Assembly (NCBI GenBank): GCA_002311455.1 | Contig: DCAJ01000005.1 | Span: forward strand, 17,062 to 32,674 | Direction: 5' to 3' | DNA from: Anaerolineales bacterium UBA1136 | GTDB taxonomy: Bacteria; Chloroflexota; Anaerolineae; Anaerolineales; UBA11657 | Length of the DNA: 15,613 nt | Part shown: positions 7,714 through 15,158 of the stretch, in pieces | Layout of the letters: the number at the start of each line of letters is the position of its first letter | How positions within the stretch are numbered: the stretch's first letter is position 1 | Position numbers and translations under genes: made by a program | The notes under the pieces: generated by a model | What the model was told of the DNA's origin: nothing | The model's database searches: none | What the model saw: the letters and a program-made list of their open reading frames with translations, nothing else

Positions 7714-8754
7714 TTATCGAACCTCATTAGTGGTCACGAGATAATCATATATCTGTTGCGCTATGACCGCATATCCAGAGGGATTGGCATGACCATCTAT
7801 GCCATAATACAAGTCTTGCTTAGAAGATTCAACAATCATTGCAGGCAACACGTCAACAAATCCAACATTGTTAGTCTTTGCCCAAGCAGCTAATCTTTTG
7901 GAAGGATAATAATGCTCCTCATTCCAAGGACCCTTCCCAGGGATGTGAACTATGATCACATTTGCTCCTATGCTACCAGCAATCTCTACCATATCACTGT
8001 ACTCATTCTCGATTGAAACCCAATCATCCTCATGATGGCCATTTTCTAGAAAAACTTCTTCCCACTTGGGGTCATAAATCTGAGACATTCGGTACGCAGT
8101 TATTCTTCTAAGTACAATTCTCAAGAAATGCGAATTATTGTAAAGCACATGACCCAATATTCCCATATCATTAGCTACTTTGGTTTTCAGGTATCCGGAT
8201 CTATCAAGCACAACTGCGTCAAGACCATAATGTGTATCTATGACGTCATTAGGTACGAAGCCTATTATTATTAAATCAGGCGCATAATTCTTTCCATAAT
8301 GCTGCAATAGAATATGTTGGGCCTCCGGATAATAGCGAGGTATTCCTGCCTTAATTATCTCAACCTTGGGATGAACTGATAATCTATCATTGAGCATAGT
8401 CTCTAGACTAAATAGATATGTCTGTTCGAGTTCAGCGCCAACGCCATAAGTGAAGCTATCTCCCAAACCAAGTATCCTGAACACACCTTTGTCTTTGTGT
8501 AATGTATGTTCGACATCCCTAAATCCAAAACTGTTGTGCTTATAGTTGTATTCATATTCTTGACTTACAGCAGTTCCACTGATTACACTAAAAGGCTGCG
8601 GCTTGTATGGCAAATATCTGTCAGATATATTGTTACCATATTGGTTGACTAGTGGATGCGGATAAACTAAACGTACAAATAGTTCAATCAATATTAGTAT
8701 AAATATGACACTGCTAAGCATTAATAATATAGGATGATAGGAAAATTTATACAT
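7714..8754 (-). CDS. Membrane-anchored SGNH/GDSL hydrolase
   Basis: This 346-residue hydrolase is tethered by one N-terminal hydrophobic helix (about 9-30), with the catalytic domain probably outside the membrane. The block motifs are all visible: GLGDSFTYG with nucleophile S100 (block I), a glycine at about 137 in KAGIPRY (block II), FVPND with N169 (block III), and DGHANPSGY with D320 and H322 (block V). The family cleaves esters, often acetyl groups on polysaccharides, or lipids. The exact substrate cannot be read from sequence. The neighbouring LCP ligase diverging from it fits a cell-surface polysaccharide role, but that is inference. The stretch between blocks III and V (about 175-300) is longer than in compact GDSL enzymes. 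No Shine-Dalgarno is seen before the ATG. Confidence 0.87.
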   Translation of the reverse strand: MYKFSYHPILLMLSSVIFILILIELFVRLVYPHPLVNQYGNNISDRYLPYKPQPFSVISGTAVSQEYEYNYKHNSFGFRDVEHTLHKDKGVFRILGLGDSFTYGVGAELEQTYLFSLETMLNDRLSVHPKVEIIKAGIPRYYPEAQHILLQHYGKNYAPDLIIIGFVPNDVIDTHYGLDAVVLDRSGYLKTKVANDMGILGHVLYNNSHFLRIVLRRITAYRMSQIYDPKWEEVFLENGHHEDDWVSIENEYSDMVEIAGSIGANVIIVHIPGKGPWNEEHYYPSKRLAAWAKTNNVGFVDVLPAMIVESSKQDLYYGIDGHANPSGYAVIAQQIYDYLVTTNEVR

Positions 8755-8795
8755 ATTCAGTAAAAAATGCTGATTGACCAGTTACGTTAGTAAAT

Positions 8796-8824
8796 ACTAT
8801 ACAACATATATCTTTGAGTTTCCA
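8796..8824 (-). promoter_or_regulatory. Candidate promoter of the SGNH hydrolase gene
   Basis: On the minus strand TGGAAA (8819-8824) and TATAGT (8796-8801) are separated by 17 bp. The -10 box lies 41 bases before the ATG. Both boxes are partial consensus matches (4/6 and 5/6). Confidence 0.4.
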
Positions 8825-8958
8825 CCCAATCGTTGAAGAGCTATTGTTCCAGTGGTACTTGCCTTCCAGCTATTACATGACTTGTTTACTTCTTTTCTTT
8901 AATTGATTCCTGGAACGGCTTTTGCAACCTAATCGCATAAGGTACAGACCATATTCTG

Positions 8959-8980
8959 ATATATAGATATATATATATTT
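8959..8980. repeat. AT dinucleotide tract
   Basis: A run of alternating A and T broken by one G (AT repeats with a single GAT), ending at the TTGACA at 8979. It resembles an UP-element-like or bendable AT region. No function can be assigned. Confidence 0.6.
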
Positions 8981-9009
8981 GACAAACAACAACTAACTAT
9001 GCGTAACTT
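8979..9009 (+). promoter_or_regulatory. Candidate promoter of the LCP gene (distal)
   Basis: A perfect -35 box TTGACA (8979-8984) is followed 19 bp later by the weak TAACTT (9004-9009). It would give a leader of about 32 nt before the ATG at 9048. A second pattern, TGC plus TATACT at 9038-9046, competes with it. Confidence 0.35.
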
Positions 9010-9047
9010 TTACAATCTATCAACCTTGATTACTGCGTGCTATACTA

Positions 9048-10544
9048 ATGGCTTGCGTACCATTCTTTCCTGGACTTCTTATACAACAAATGCCAATACC
9101 CAACGATAACATAACCTCGGTACCTGAATCGACTGTACGTCTATCTTGGGCTACGGCTGGATTATTGATCTTTTTTGTTGTAGCAGCAGCGTTTGCCAGC
9201 TACATGGTATATGTTACCGCAAAACAGTGGGCTACCAACCGCGGCAGCAACACCATAACCACTAGTATGATAGATAATCAAATAGATACTTCGAATAATA
9301 TAGTAGTAAATGAGTCGAAGACAAACAAAGAGAATGAATCTAAATTGATGGAAACCGAAGTAAGTGACACTACTGTATCAGGCACCTCAGACGGACTTCG
9401 TACCACTATTTTATTAATGGGTATCGATAAGAGACAGGGTATGGAACAGGAACGAGCATTCCGAACGGACACAATGATACTAATTACCATAGATCCTGTA
9501 GGTAAGAAGGTAGGTATGCTTTCTATTCCTAGAGATTTATGGGTAAACATTCCTGGTTTTGAGGCTAGAGATCGTATTAATACAGCAAATTTCAAAGGCG
9601 ACGCTTATAGGCTACCTGGTGGCGGACCTGAACTTGCTATGGAGACAATAGCTGCCAACCTTGGCATACAAGCTGATAACTACATCCGTATAAATTTTAC
9701 AGCTTTCGAGACCCTAGTAGATGAAATCGATGGAATAGAAATCAATGTACCACAAGCTATCGACGACCCACGGTACCCAGACTGTTGCACAGGTTACGAT
9801 CCTCTATATATTCCGCAAGGTGTAAGACATATGGATGGTAGCTTAGCTCTAAAATACGCACGTACCAGAGCCACTTACGGGGGAGATTTTGACCGTGCGG
9901 CCAGACAACAGCAAGTACTACTTGCGGTGAGGGATAAAATTCTCACCATGAAAATGCTACCTAAATTGGTTGCTCGAGCACCCAAATTGTATTCCACTTT
10001 GTCAGGCAGTTACGACACAGACTTAACTCTGGAAAAAATAGTCGGTCTAATGGATTTAGTTAGGGAAATAGATAGCGACAACATTCAGTCGATAGTAATC
10101 AACGGTGATTACCTACTGAATGAGTTCACAACCTCGGAGGGAGCACAAGTTGTATTGCTAGATTCCCAGGCATTCCGAAAAGTGCGCGAGCAAATGTTCT
10201 ACAAACCAGCACCGTATATTCAATCAACCATAGACACCAACATTTTGGCACTTGATGAACTTGCTACCATTGAAATCCAAAATGGTTCTGCTCGTGGCGG
10301 TATTGCCAATATGACATCAGAATACCTTAAAGAACAAGGATTTAGTGTTATTAGTGTAGGAAACGCTGATCAGTTTGACTACCAAAACACCATCATTTAT
10401 GATTACTCAGGCAGTTACTATACTACGAGATGGTTGGCTGAACACTTCAACGTACAACCAACACATATTATTGACATTAGCGATCGAAGTAGCTCTGCAG
10501 ATGTCCGTATCATTATTGGTCGCGATTTTGTGCTTCCTTCTTAA
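9048..10544 (+). CDS. LytR-CpsA-Psr (LCP) family cell-wall polymer ligase
   Basis: LCP proteins transfer polyprenyl-phosphate-linked glycopolymers onto peptidoglycan or other surface acceptors, on the outer face of the membrane. The 498 residues show one transmembrane helix (about 36-57), a Ser/Thr/Asn/Glu-rich linker (65-118), the LCP domain (about 119-300) and a C-terminal LytR_C domain (about 405-495, IEIQNGSARGGIANMTSEYL to IIIGRDFVLPS). Conserved LCP sites: RTDTMIL (140-146), SIPRDLWV (R162, D163), INFTAF, KYARTR (269-274) and DFDRAARQQQ (D282, R283, R286, Q287). The start is unsure: the ATG at 9048 lacks a ribosome site and sits one base after an extended -10-like TGC-TATACT. The next ATG, at 9090, would leave the helix and domains intact. 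The gene ends 17 bp from the convergent kinase gene. Confidence 0.92.
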   Translation: MACVPFFPGLLIQQMPIPNDNITSVPESTVRLSWATAGLLIFFVVAAAFASYMVYVTAKQWATNRGSNTITTSMIDNQIDTSNNIVVNESKTNKENESKLMETEVSDTTVSGTSDGLRTTILLMGIDKRQGMEQERAFRTDTMILITIDPVGKKVGMLSIPRDLWVNIPGFEARDRINTANFKGDAYRLPGGGPELAMETIAANLGIQADNYIRINFTAFETLVDEIDGIEINVPQAIDDPRYPDCCTGYDPLYIPQGVRHMDGSLALKYARTRATYGGDFDRAARQQQVLLAVRDKILTMKMLPKLVARAPKLYSTLSGSYDTDLTLEKIVGLMDLVREIDSDNIQSIVINGDYLLNEFTTSEGAQVVLLDSQAFRKVREQMFYKPAPYIQSTIDTNILALDELATIEIQNGSARGGIANMTSEYLKEQGFSVISVGNADQFDYQNTIIYDYSGSYYTTRWLAEHFNVQPTHIIDISDRSSSADVRIIIGRDFVLPS

Positions 10545-10561
10545 AATAAGGTTTGAATCAA

Positions 10562-11416
10562 TTATCCGTATTGCTTCAATATACTCTGAACCTGCGACAA
10601 ATACGTCTTACCAAATATATTTAGATGATTCAACAAGTGGTATAAGTTATATACATCAATCCTATCACGATATCCCGGCGCAAGTGGTCGTACACCTTCG
10701 TAGGCAATGTAAGCCTCAGAATCGAATTGACCAAACAAGCTAGTCATGGCTAGTTCAGCCTCAGCCCATCCAAAATGGGCAGCCGGATCAACTAGTACTG
10801 GTATACCACCTGGTCCAGATATAAGATTTCCTAGCCAGAGATCTCCATGTATTAGACTTGCAGGCTGAGATGGAACAAGATCATTCAACCGGTACGCAAC
10901 CCGATTCAACAAATCGTAATATTCTTTATCTAGCAAGCCTGCATCACGAGCAAGATCCCCCTGAAAACGCAAACGGTATTCGGCAAAAAATGAATGCCCA
11001 TCCCTTGTCCAAGAGTTTATCTGAACAGTACTACCAATAAAATTGTCTTCTGGAAATCCAAACTGCTCACCCATACTCAAGTGTATTTGCGCTAATCCTT
11101 CACCCAGAATAGACCAAAAATTCGATGTGGGAACATTGTGTGGAATATATTCCATGAGTAGCCAGTACTCTCCACACTCATATACCTCAGGTACTCTTAA
11201 GCCTCCAGAAACAGCCAATGCATGCAAACCCTCGGATTCCCGAGTGAACATATCTTTAGGACCTTTGGAGTTGATTTTTAGCAAAGATGGAGGCCCGCAC
11301 TCTGTCTCTAGCAAATACACCGCATTGATATACCCGCCTTCAAGTGGTTCTAGAGCAATTACTGAGCCCCAACCACATTTTCTTAGATATTGTGGCACAT
11401 CTTCAGGAAGATTCAC
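10562..11416 (-). CDS. Fructosamine-3-kinase family protein (ketosamine kinase)
   Basis: Members phosphorylate sugars attached to protein amines (fructosamines, ribulosamines, erythrulosamines), which destabilises and removes the adduct. The 284 residues match the family's usual length. Visible: a glycine turn LEGGYINAVY, K47 in SLLKIN as the likely ATP lysine, LMEYIP hinge, the catalytic loop HGDLWLGN (190-197, with H190, D192, N197), the metal-binding VLVDPA (D210) and AELAM, which are characteristic of the family. It starts with GTG, whose first base is the last base of the upstream phosphatase stop (TAGTG), with GGAG five bases before the overlap, so the two are translationally coupled. 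Bacterial members often act on ribulosamines or erythrulosamines rather than fructosamines. I cannot tell which here. Confidence 0.9.
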   Translation of the reverse strand: MNLPEDVPQYLRKCGWGSVIALEPLEGGYINAVYLLETECGPPSLLKINSKGPKDMFTRESEGLHALAVSGGLRVPEVYECGEYWLLMEYIPHNVPTSNFWSILGEGLAQIHLSMGEQFGFPEDNFIGSTVQINSWTRDGHSFFAEYRLRFQGDLARDAGLLDKEYYDLLNRVAYRLNDLVPSQPASLIHGDLWLGNLISGPGGIPVLVDPAAHFGWAEAELAMTSLFGQFDSEAYIAYEGVRPLAPGYRDRIDVYNLYHLLNHLNIFGKTYLSQVQSILKQYG

Positions 11417-11913
11417 TAGCTCTCCAGTATATTCAAAAGATTTTCACATGAACGGTCTAACATCTGATAGACATCCTCAAAGCCTCTATTACCTCCAAAA
11501 TACGGGTCCGGTACATCAAGCTCTTGCTGTACATCAGGATCAAACACACGCATCATATGAACGCGTTCGCTATCAGATTCCTTCTTAACCATACCTAACA
11601 AATGTAAATAATTGTTGCGATCCATGGCCAGTAACATGTCAAATCTCTTGAAATCCTTTTTGTTGACCTGACGCGCCCGACTCTTCAGTGCAATCCCATG
11701 TCTTAGTGCAGTAGCACGCATACGAGAATCAGCAAGGTCACCAACATGCCAGTTACCAGTACCTGCTGACTCAACCATGTATTTGTCCTGCAAACCATGT
11801 TGACTCAGTTTGTGTTGGAATATACCCTCTGCCAATGGACTCCGACATATATTTCCCATACATACAAACAAGATGCCTGCGACATCACTTTGACTATGTT
11901 GTGTCATATTCAT
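11416..11913 (-). CDS. Low-molecular-weight protein tyrosine phosphatase
   Basis: A 165-residue phosphatase of normal family length. The P-loop VCMGNICRSP carries the nucleophile C18 and R24 (C-x5-R-S), and the general acid is D136 in VPDPYFGG. The start ATG at 11913 was chosen because GGAG lies nine bases upstream (11923-11926). A TTG at 11928 would extend it by five residues and would swallow that ribosome site. It is followed with a one-base overlap by the fructosamine-kinase-family gene. Human and bacterial proteins of this fold can dephosphorylate protein ribulosamine-5-phosphate, making the product a substrate for the kinase, so the pairing argues for deglycation. The usual alternative, control of a Wzc-type tyrosine kinase in polysaccharide export, has no partner gene here. 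Confidence 0.92.
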   Translation of the reverse strand: MNMTQHSQSDVAGILFVCMGNICRSPLAEGIFQHKLSQHGLQDKYMVESAGTGNWHVGDLADSRMRATALRHGIALKSRARQVNKKDFKRFDMLLAMDRNNYLHLLGMVKKESDSERVHMMRVFDPDVQQELDVPDPYFGGNRGFEDVYQMLDRSCENLLNILES

Positions 11914-12055
11914 TAATATATACTCCAATGTCGGTATTGGTGTTAAGATAGTGTTATATTATCCATGACTTTGTAGATTAACATCGGTAAACGTCACAAC
12001 ATCCCGGTCAAAAACACTAAATTCCTAGTCTAACATTGTAGCGCAGTTAATGATT

Positions 12056-12077
12056 ATGAGTATGCTCATGCTATAAT
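12056..12077 (+). promoter_or_regulatory. Extended -10 promoter with overlapping inverted repeat
   Basis: TGC (12069-12071) precedes a consensus TATAAT (12072-12077), 45 bases before the epimerase start. An inverted repeat, ATGAG (12056-12060), TATG, CTCAT (12065-12069), abuts and shares the T of the TG element. No good -35 is visible, as expected for an extended -10 promoter. The inverted repeat could be a small operator. Confidence 0.55.
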
Positions 12078-12109
12078 TCATTTACCGTATTTGGTACATA
12101 TTCTAGTTT

Positions 12110-12116
12110 AGGTGAT
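12110..12116 (+). promoter_or_regulatory. Ribosome binding site deciding the TTG start of the epimerase
   Basis: AGGTGAT lies six bases before TTG at 12123. The Rossmann strand begins with the second codon, so no later start is possible. Confidence 0.6.
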
Positions 12117-12122
12117 CTAGAT

Positions 12123-13058
12123 TTGATATTTCTGATAACCGGTGGAGCCGGCTTTCTCGGCAGCGCGCTTGCAAACCGCCTTTCTGGAGACGGTCATGAA
12201 GTACGCGTAATAGATGACCTTAGCGCTGGAGAAGTGGAACGCTTGGACGAGAAGGTTCTCTTTACACGTGGAGATGTAAACGATCGTCCAAAATTATGGA
12301 CGCTTCTACAAGACGTGGAATGTGTATATCATCTAGCAGCTCGCGTATCAGTGCCACAATCTGTTTTGTATCCACGCGAGTACAATGCTGTCAACGTAGG
12401 CGGCACTGTAAGTGTAATGGAAGCAATGCGAGATGCAGGGGTTAAAAGAGTGGTGCTTACATCATCCGGAGCAATCTATGGTGAGCAGTCAACACAGCCA
12501 TTACGTGAGAACATGGTGCCAAATCCTGATTCGCCTTACGCAGTTGGCAAACTATCAGCGGAGTATTATGTTCGTACTATAGGTATACTATGGGGTCTCG
12601 AAACTGTGGCATTGCGAATATTTAACACATATGGGCCAGGACAACCACTACCTGCATCTCATCCCCCAGTCGTTTCACGTTTCCTCAAATGCGCTGCTAG
12701 TGGTGAATCGATAATCATATACGGTAATGGCAAACAGACACGTGATTACGTATATATTTCCGATGTTATAGATGCTCTCACTGCCGCAGCAACAGCGAAA
12801 ACCGTAAGTCAAAGTGTTATCAATGTAGGCAGTGGCGTCGCACTAAGTCTAAACGATCTCGTTAGAGCAGTGAGTAAAATTATGAACATGACATTAGATC
12901 CGATTTACAACAATAGTGAATCCGGCGGAGTGAGAGAAATGTGCTCAGATATTGGTGAGGCAAAGAACAAGCTAAGATACCAACCACGTGTGTCTATATC
13001 AGAAGGATTAAAACGAACTATTTCTGTTGATAAACGATTCCACCAACAATTATATTAG
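12123..13058 (+). CDS. NAD-dependent sugar-nucleotide epimerase (GalE-like extended SDR)
   Basis: It probably interconverts C4 epimers of UDP-glucose/galactose or the N-acetyl forms, supplying sugars for surface glycans. The 311 residues show the extended-SDR layout: an N-terminal Rossmann motif GGAGFLG (7-13), D31-D32 after the second strand for NAD ribose, YHLAARVSV, S115 in TSSGAIYG, the catalytic pair Y139-x3-K143 in SPYAVGK, RIFNTYGPGQ, and the substrate-side GNGKQTRDYVYISDV. This set fits UDP-glucose 4-epimerase-like or UDP-GlcNAc 4-epimerase-like enzymes. Dehydratases normally differ at the Ser/Thr-Asp-Glu site, and sequence alone cannot fix the substrate. The start is TTG, supported by AGGTGAT at 12110-12116 with a six-base gap. 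It heads a four-gene run with the glycosylase 9 bp behind. Confidence 0.88.
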   Translation: MIFLITGGAGFLGSALANRLSGDGHEVRVIDDLSAGEVERLDEKVLFTRGDVNDRPKLWTLLQDVECVYHLAARVSVPQSVLYPREYNAVNVGGTVSVMEAMRDAGVKRVVLTSSGAIYGEQSTQPLRENMVPNPDSPYAVGKLSAEYYVRTIGILWGLETVALRIFNTYGPGQPLPASHPPVVSRFLKCAASGESIIIYGNGKQTRDYVYISDVIDALTAAATAKTVSQSVINVGSGVALSLNDLVRAVSKIMNMTLDPIYNNSESGGVREMCSDIGEAKNKLRYQPRVSISEGLKRTISVDKRFHQQLY

Positions 13059-13067
13059 ATTGCAAAC

Positions 13068-13667
13068 ATGTCAAGACTTCCAATTAGTTTTTTTTCCAGG
13101 TCAACACTAACTGTCGCCAGAGAGTCTCTAGGCAAGAAGTTAGTCAAAATAGAATTAGATGGTACTCGCATATCAGGAACAATTGTTGAGGTAGAGGGAT
13201 ATATTGGGGAAGCAGACTTAGCATGCCATGCAAGCGTTGGCCTAACCCAGCGTACACAAATACTCTATGGTAAACCTGGAACATTGTACATTTACTTGAT
13301 TTATGGCATGCACTGGATGCTAAATTTGGTCACCGAGCCTGAAGGTTTTCCAGCCGCAATCTTAATAAGAGCACTTTTTCCGACAGGTGGTACAAATGTC
13401 ATGAAAGAGAGGCGCAATAGCTCAGTGTCTGAATTGACTAACGGTCCAGCCAAACTCGCACAGGCTTTTGGAATGAACAAATCATGGAATGGGTACAATA
13501 CTTGCGCACCTAATTCAAAACTATTTCTAGCAAACGCCCCATTGAGGGAAAACATGGTAACAATTTATAGTCCACGAAAAGGAATTCACAACACACCTGA
13601 ACCCTGGCGTTCACTGCCATGGAACTTGACTACACAACTTGAATTAAGCGAGAAGGTGTATATTTAA
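13068..13667 (+). CDS. mpg: 3-methyladenine DNA glycosylase, AAG/MPG family
   Basis: It excises alkylated and deaminated purines (3-methyladenine, hypoxanthine, ethenoadenine) from DNA to start base excision repair. The 199 residues match the bacterial family length. Residues match the human enzyme: E43 and Y45 in VEVEGYIG (human E125, Y127), H54 in DLACHASVG (H136), Y76 in LYIYLIYGMH (Y159) and R101 in ILIRALFP (R182). NGPAKLAQAFG is the further conserved block. The C-terminus keeps the EPWR motif. It begins 9 bp after the epimerase, with no visible Shine-Dalgarno, and its TAA overlaps the fabI ATG by one base, which implies translational coupling. It does not share a pathway with its neighbours. 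Confidence 0.93.
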   Translation: MSRLPISFFSRSTLTVARESLGKKLVKIELDGTRISGTIVEVEGYIGEADLACHASVGLTQRTQILYGKPGTLYIYLIYGMHWMLNLVTEPEGFPAAILIRALFPTGGTNVMKERRNSSVSELTNGPAKLAQAFGMNKSWNGYNTCAPNSKLFLANAPLRENMVTIYSPRKGIHNTPEPWRSLPWNLTTQLELSEKVYI

Positions 13668-14449
13668 TGGGTATTCTCGATGGGAAAAAAGCGTTAATAT
13701 TTGGAGTAGCTAACAAGCGCTCAATTGCATGGGGTATTGCGAGAGCCATGTATCGTGAGGGTGCCACAATAGGTCTTAGCTATGCTGGTCCTGCGTTACT
13801 AAAGCGTCTAATCCCATTGGCCCAAGAAGTTGAAGCTAATTTTGTGGAAGAATGTGATGTAACTAATGATGAAGCAATTGACAATTTGTTTGTCAAAGTA
13901 GATTCAGAATTAGGTAATATAGACATACTGATTCACTCTATAGCTTTTGCCGATCGTGATGACCTAAGTGGTCCCTACTACTCTACTAGTCGCAAAGGAT
14001 TTCAGTTAGCTATGGATATAAGCTGTTATTCTTTTACTGCACTAGTGCGCCGTTCAGTACCATTTTTCAATCCTGGTAGCAGCTGTCTTACGATGACCTA
14101 TTATGGGGCTGAGAAAGCTGTTCCGCATTACAATATTATGGGAGTAGCTAAAGCTGCCCTAGAAGCCTCTGTGCGGTATTTAGCTGCGGATCTAGGTCCA
14201 CTGTCACACCGCGTCAATGCAATATCTGCAGGACCTATACGTACATTAGCAGCTGCTGGAGTGTCTGGATTCAAATCTATGCATAGTGAGTTTGTAGATA
14301 TCGCCCCATTAAGACGTAATGTCACTAATGATGATGTCGGAAACGCAGCGGTATATCTAAGCTCAGATCTTGCATCTGGGGTTACAGGCGAGATTCATTA
14401 TGTAGATTCTGGATTCAATATAGTGGGTGTCACTAACCCTTCAAAATAA
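13667..14449 (+). CDS. fabI: Enoyl-[acyl-carrier-protein] reductase, FabI type
   Basis: It performs the last reduction of each fatty-acid elongation round, trans-2-enoyl-ACP to acyl-ACP with NAD(P)H, in the cytoplasm. The 260 residues are the normal FabI length. The nucleotide loop is the FabI-type GVANKRSIAWG (13-23) instead of the common SDR GxxxGxG. Catalytic residues are Y145, Y155 and K162 in TYYGAEKAVPHYNIMGVAKA, matching E. coli Y146, Y156 and K163. The mobile substrate loop is seen in NAISAGPIRTLAAAGVSGF. SIAFADRDDLSGPY, between, is the family-conserved strand-helix region. The ATG overlaps the glycosylase stop by one base (TAATG). No fabZ or fabG is nearby, so this is a separately placed FAS II gene, followed by biotin uptake. 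Confidence 0.94.
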   Translation: MGILDGKKALIFGVANKRSIAWGIARAMYREGATIGLSYAGPALLKRLIPLAQEVEANFVEECDVTNDEAIDNLFVKVDSELGNIDILIHSIAFADRDDLSGPYYSTSRKGFQLAMDISCYSFTALVRRSVPFFNPGSSCLTMTYYGAEKAVPHYNIMGVAKAALEASVRYLAADLGPLSHRVNAISAGPIRTLAAAGVSGFKSMHSEFVDIAPLRRNVTNDDVGNAAVYLSSDLASGVTGEIHYVDSGFNIVGVTNPSK

Positions 14450-14489
14450 ATTTAAGACAAAACATAGCGTAACCACAGATTGGCTCTAT

Positions 14490-14500
14490 TGTTAATAACA
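14490..14500 (+). promoter_or_regulatory. Palindrome TGTTA-A-TAACA upstream of bioY
   Basis: An 11-bp perfect inverted repeat lies between fabI and bioY, followed by a possible -10 (TATTAA, 14506-14511). It is not a BirA box of the known spaced type. It could be a short operator, but chance in AT-rich DNA is possible. Confidence 0.3.
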
Positions 14501-14526
14501 TTAGCTATTAAATTGATTGGCAAATG

Positions 14527-14533
14527 AAAGGAG
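14527..14533 (+). promoter_or_regulatory. Strong ribosome binding site fixing the bioY start
   Basis: AAAGGAG, eight bases before ATG at 14542, is the best Shine-Dalgarno in the window. An upstream in-frame ATG at 14524 immediately precedes it, so that codon is unlikely to be the start. Confidence 0.75.
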
Positions 14534-14541
14534 ATTTAATT

Positions 14542-15153
14542 ATGCAGATCACTCACAGCAATAACGATGTAATGATTGATGTTTTTGGTGCCGCAACCGA
14601 GATGGCATTGATTCCTCGCATCATAAGGGAAATTGTTCTGGTAGTGACTGGCAGCATATTGATTGCCCTTGCTGCTCAATTTTATTTTCCATTACCATTT
14701 TCACCTGTGCCAATTACTGGTCAGACTTTCGCAGTACTGTTGCTAGCAGCTTTATATGGTCACAATCGCGGAGGATTGACTGTACTAACATATCTAATAC
14801 TAGGAATCGCTGGAAGACCAGTGTTTGCCAGCGGCGCTTTTGGAATAGCTACTATTATTGGTCCAACAGGTGGTTATTTGGTGGGTTTCTTACCAGCAGC
14901 CTACATTGTAGGTTTGCTAAGTAAGAAAGGCTGGGACCGCAAAGTTTGGACTACTGCAACTTCCATGATCATAGGAAATGTTATTATTTATTTGGCTGGA
15001 ATAACTTGGTTATCAAGATTCGTTGGCTGGGACAATGTACTTCAAACTGGCTTAATACCCTTTCTAATTGGAGATGGTGCCAAAATTGCCCTGGCAACAT
15101 TACTACTACCGACCGGATGGAAATTGATAAATAAACCAAGAAATTTACAGTAA
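14542..15153 (+). CDS. bioY: Biotin transporter BioY (ECF S-component)
   Basis: BioY is the membrane substrate-binding subunit of biotin ECF transporters. The 203 residues give about six hydrophobic segments. Family marks are PVPITGQTFAVLLLAALYG (55-73), TYLILGIAGRPVFA (83-96), GPTGGYLVGF (107-116) and the last helix region GLIPFLIGDGAKIALATLLLP. The first ~25 residues are a longer, more polar N-tail than in typical BioY. The ATG at 14542 has the AAAGGAG ribosome site, whereas the open frame reaches 14524. No EcfA or EcfT genes are adjacent, so it would rely on a shared module or act alone, as some BioY proteins can. It follows fabI by 92 bp, enough for its own promoter. The stop lies 5 bp from the convergent recombinase stop. 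Confidence 0.92.
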   Translation: MQITHSNNDVMIDVFGAATEMALIPRIIREIVLVVTGSILIALAAQFYFPLPFSPVPITGQTFAVLLLAALYGHNRGGLTVLTYLILGIAGRPVFASGAFGIATIIGPTGGYLVGFLPAAYIVGLLSKKGWDRKVWTTATSMIIGNVIIYLAGITWLSRFVGWDNVLQTGLIPFLIGDGAKIALATLLLPTGWKLINKPRNLQ

Positions 15154-15158
15154 CAACG

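Larger units (their letters stand above)
8755..9047. other. Divergent intergenic spacer
   Basis: This 293-bp AT-rich gap separates the divergent SGNH and LCP genes and should carry both promoters. I see a -35/-10 pair for the SGNH gene at the left, an AT dinucleotide-like tract (8959-8980), and two competing promoter patterns for the LCP gene at the right. No open frame of convincing coding character, tRNA or terminator was found. Confidence 0.7.

Noticed and set aside
9011..9016. TACAAT as the -10 partner of TTGACA at 8979
   Set aside because: The spacer of 26 bp is outside the working range.
10375..10743. Plus-strand open frame spanning the LCP/kinase junction
   Set aside because: It overlaps the LCP C-terminal domain in another frame and lies antisense to the kinase gene, with no family features.
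10858..11588. Plus-strand open frames opposite the kinase and phosphatase genes
   Set aside because: They are antisense to two genes with complete catalytic motifs and have no coding character of their own.
13301..13555. Minus-strand frame inside the glycosylase gene
   Set aside because: It is a shadow of a gene with conserved active-site residues.
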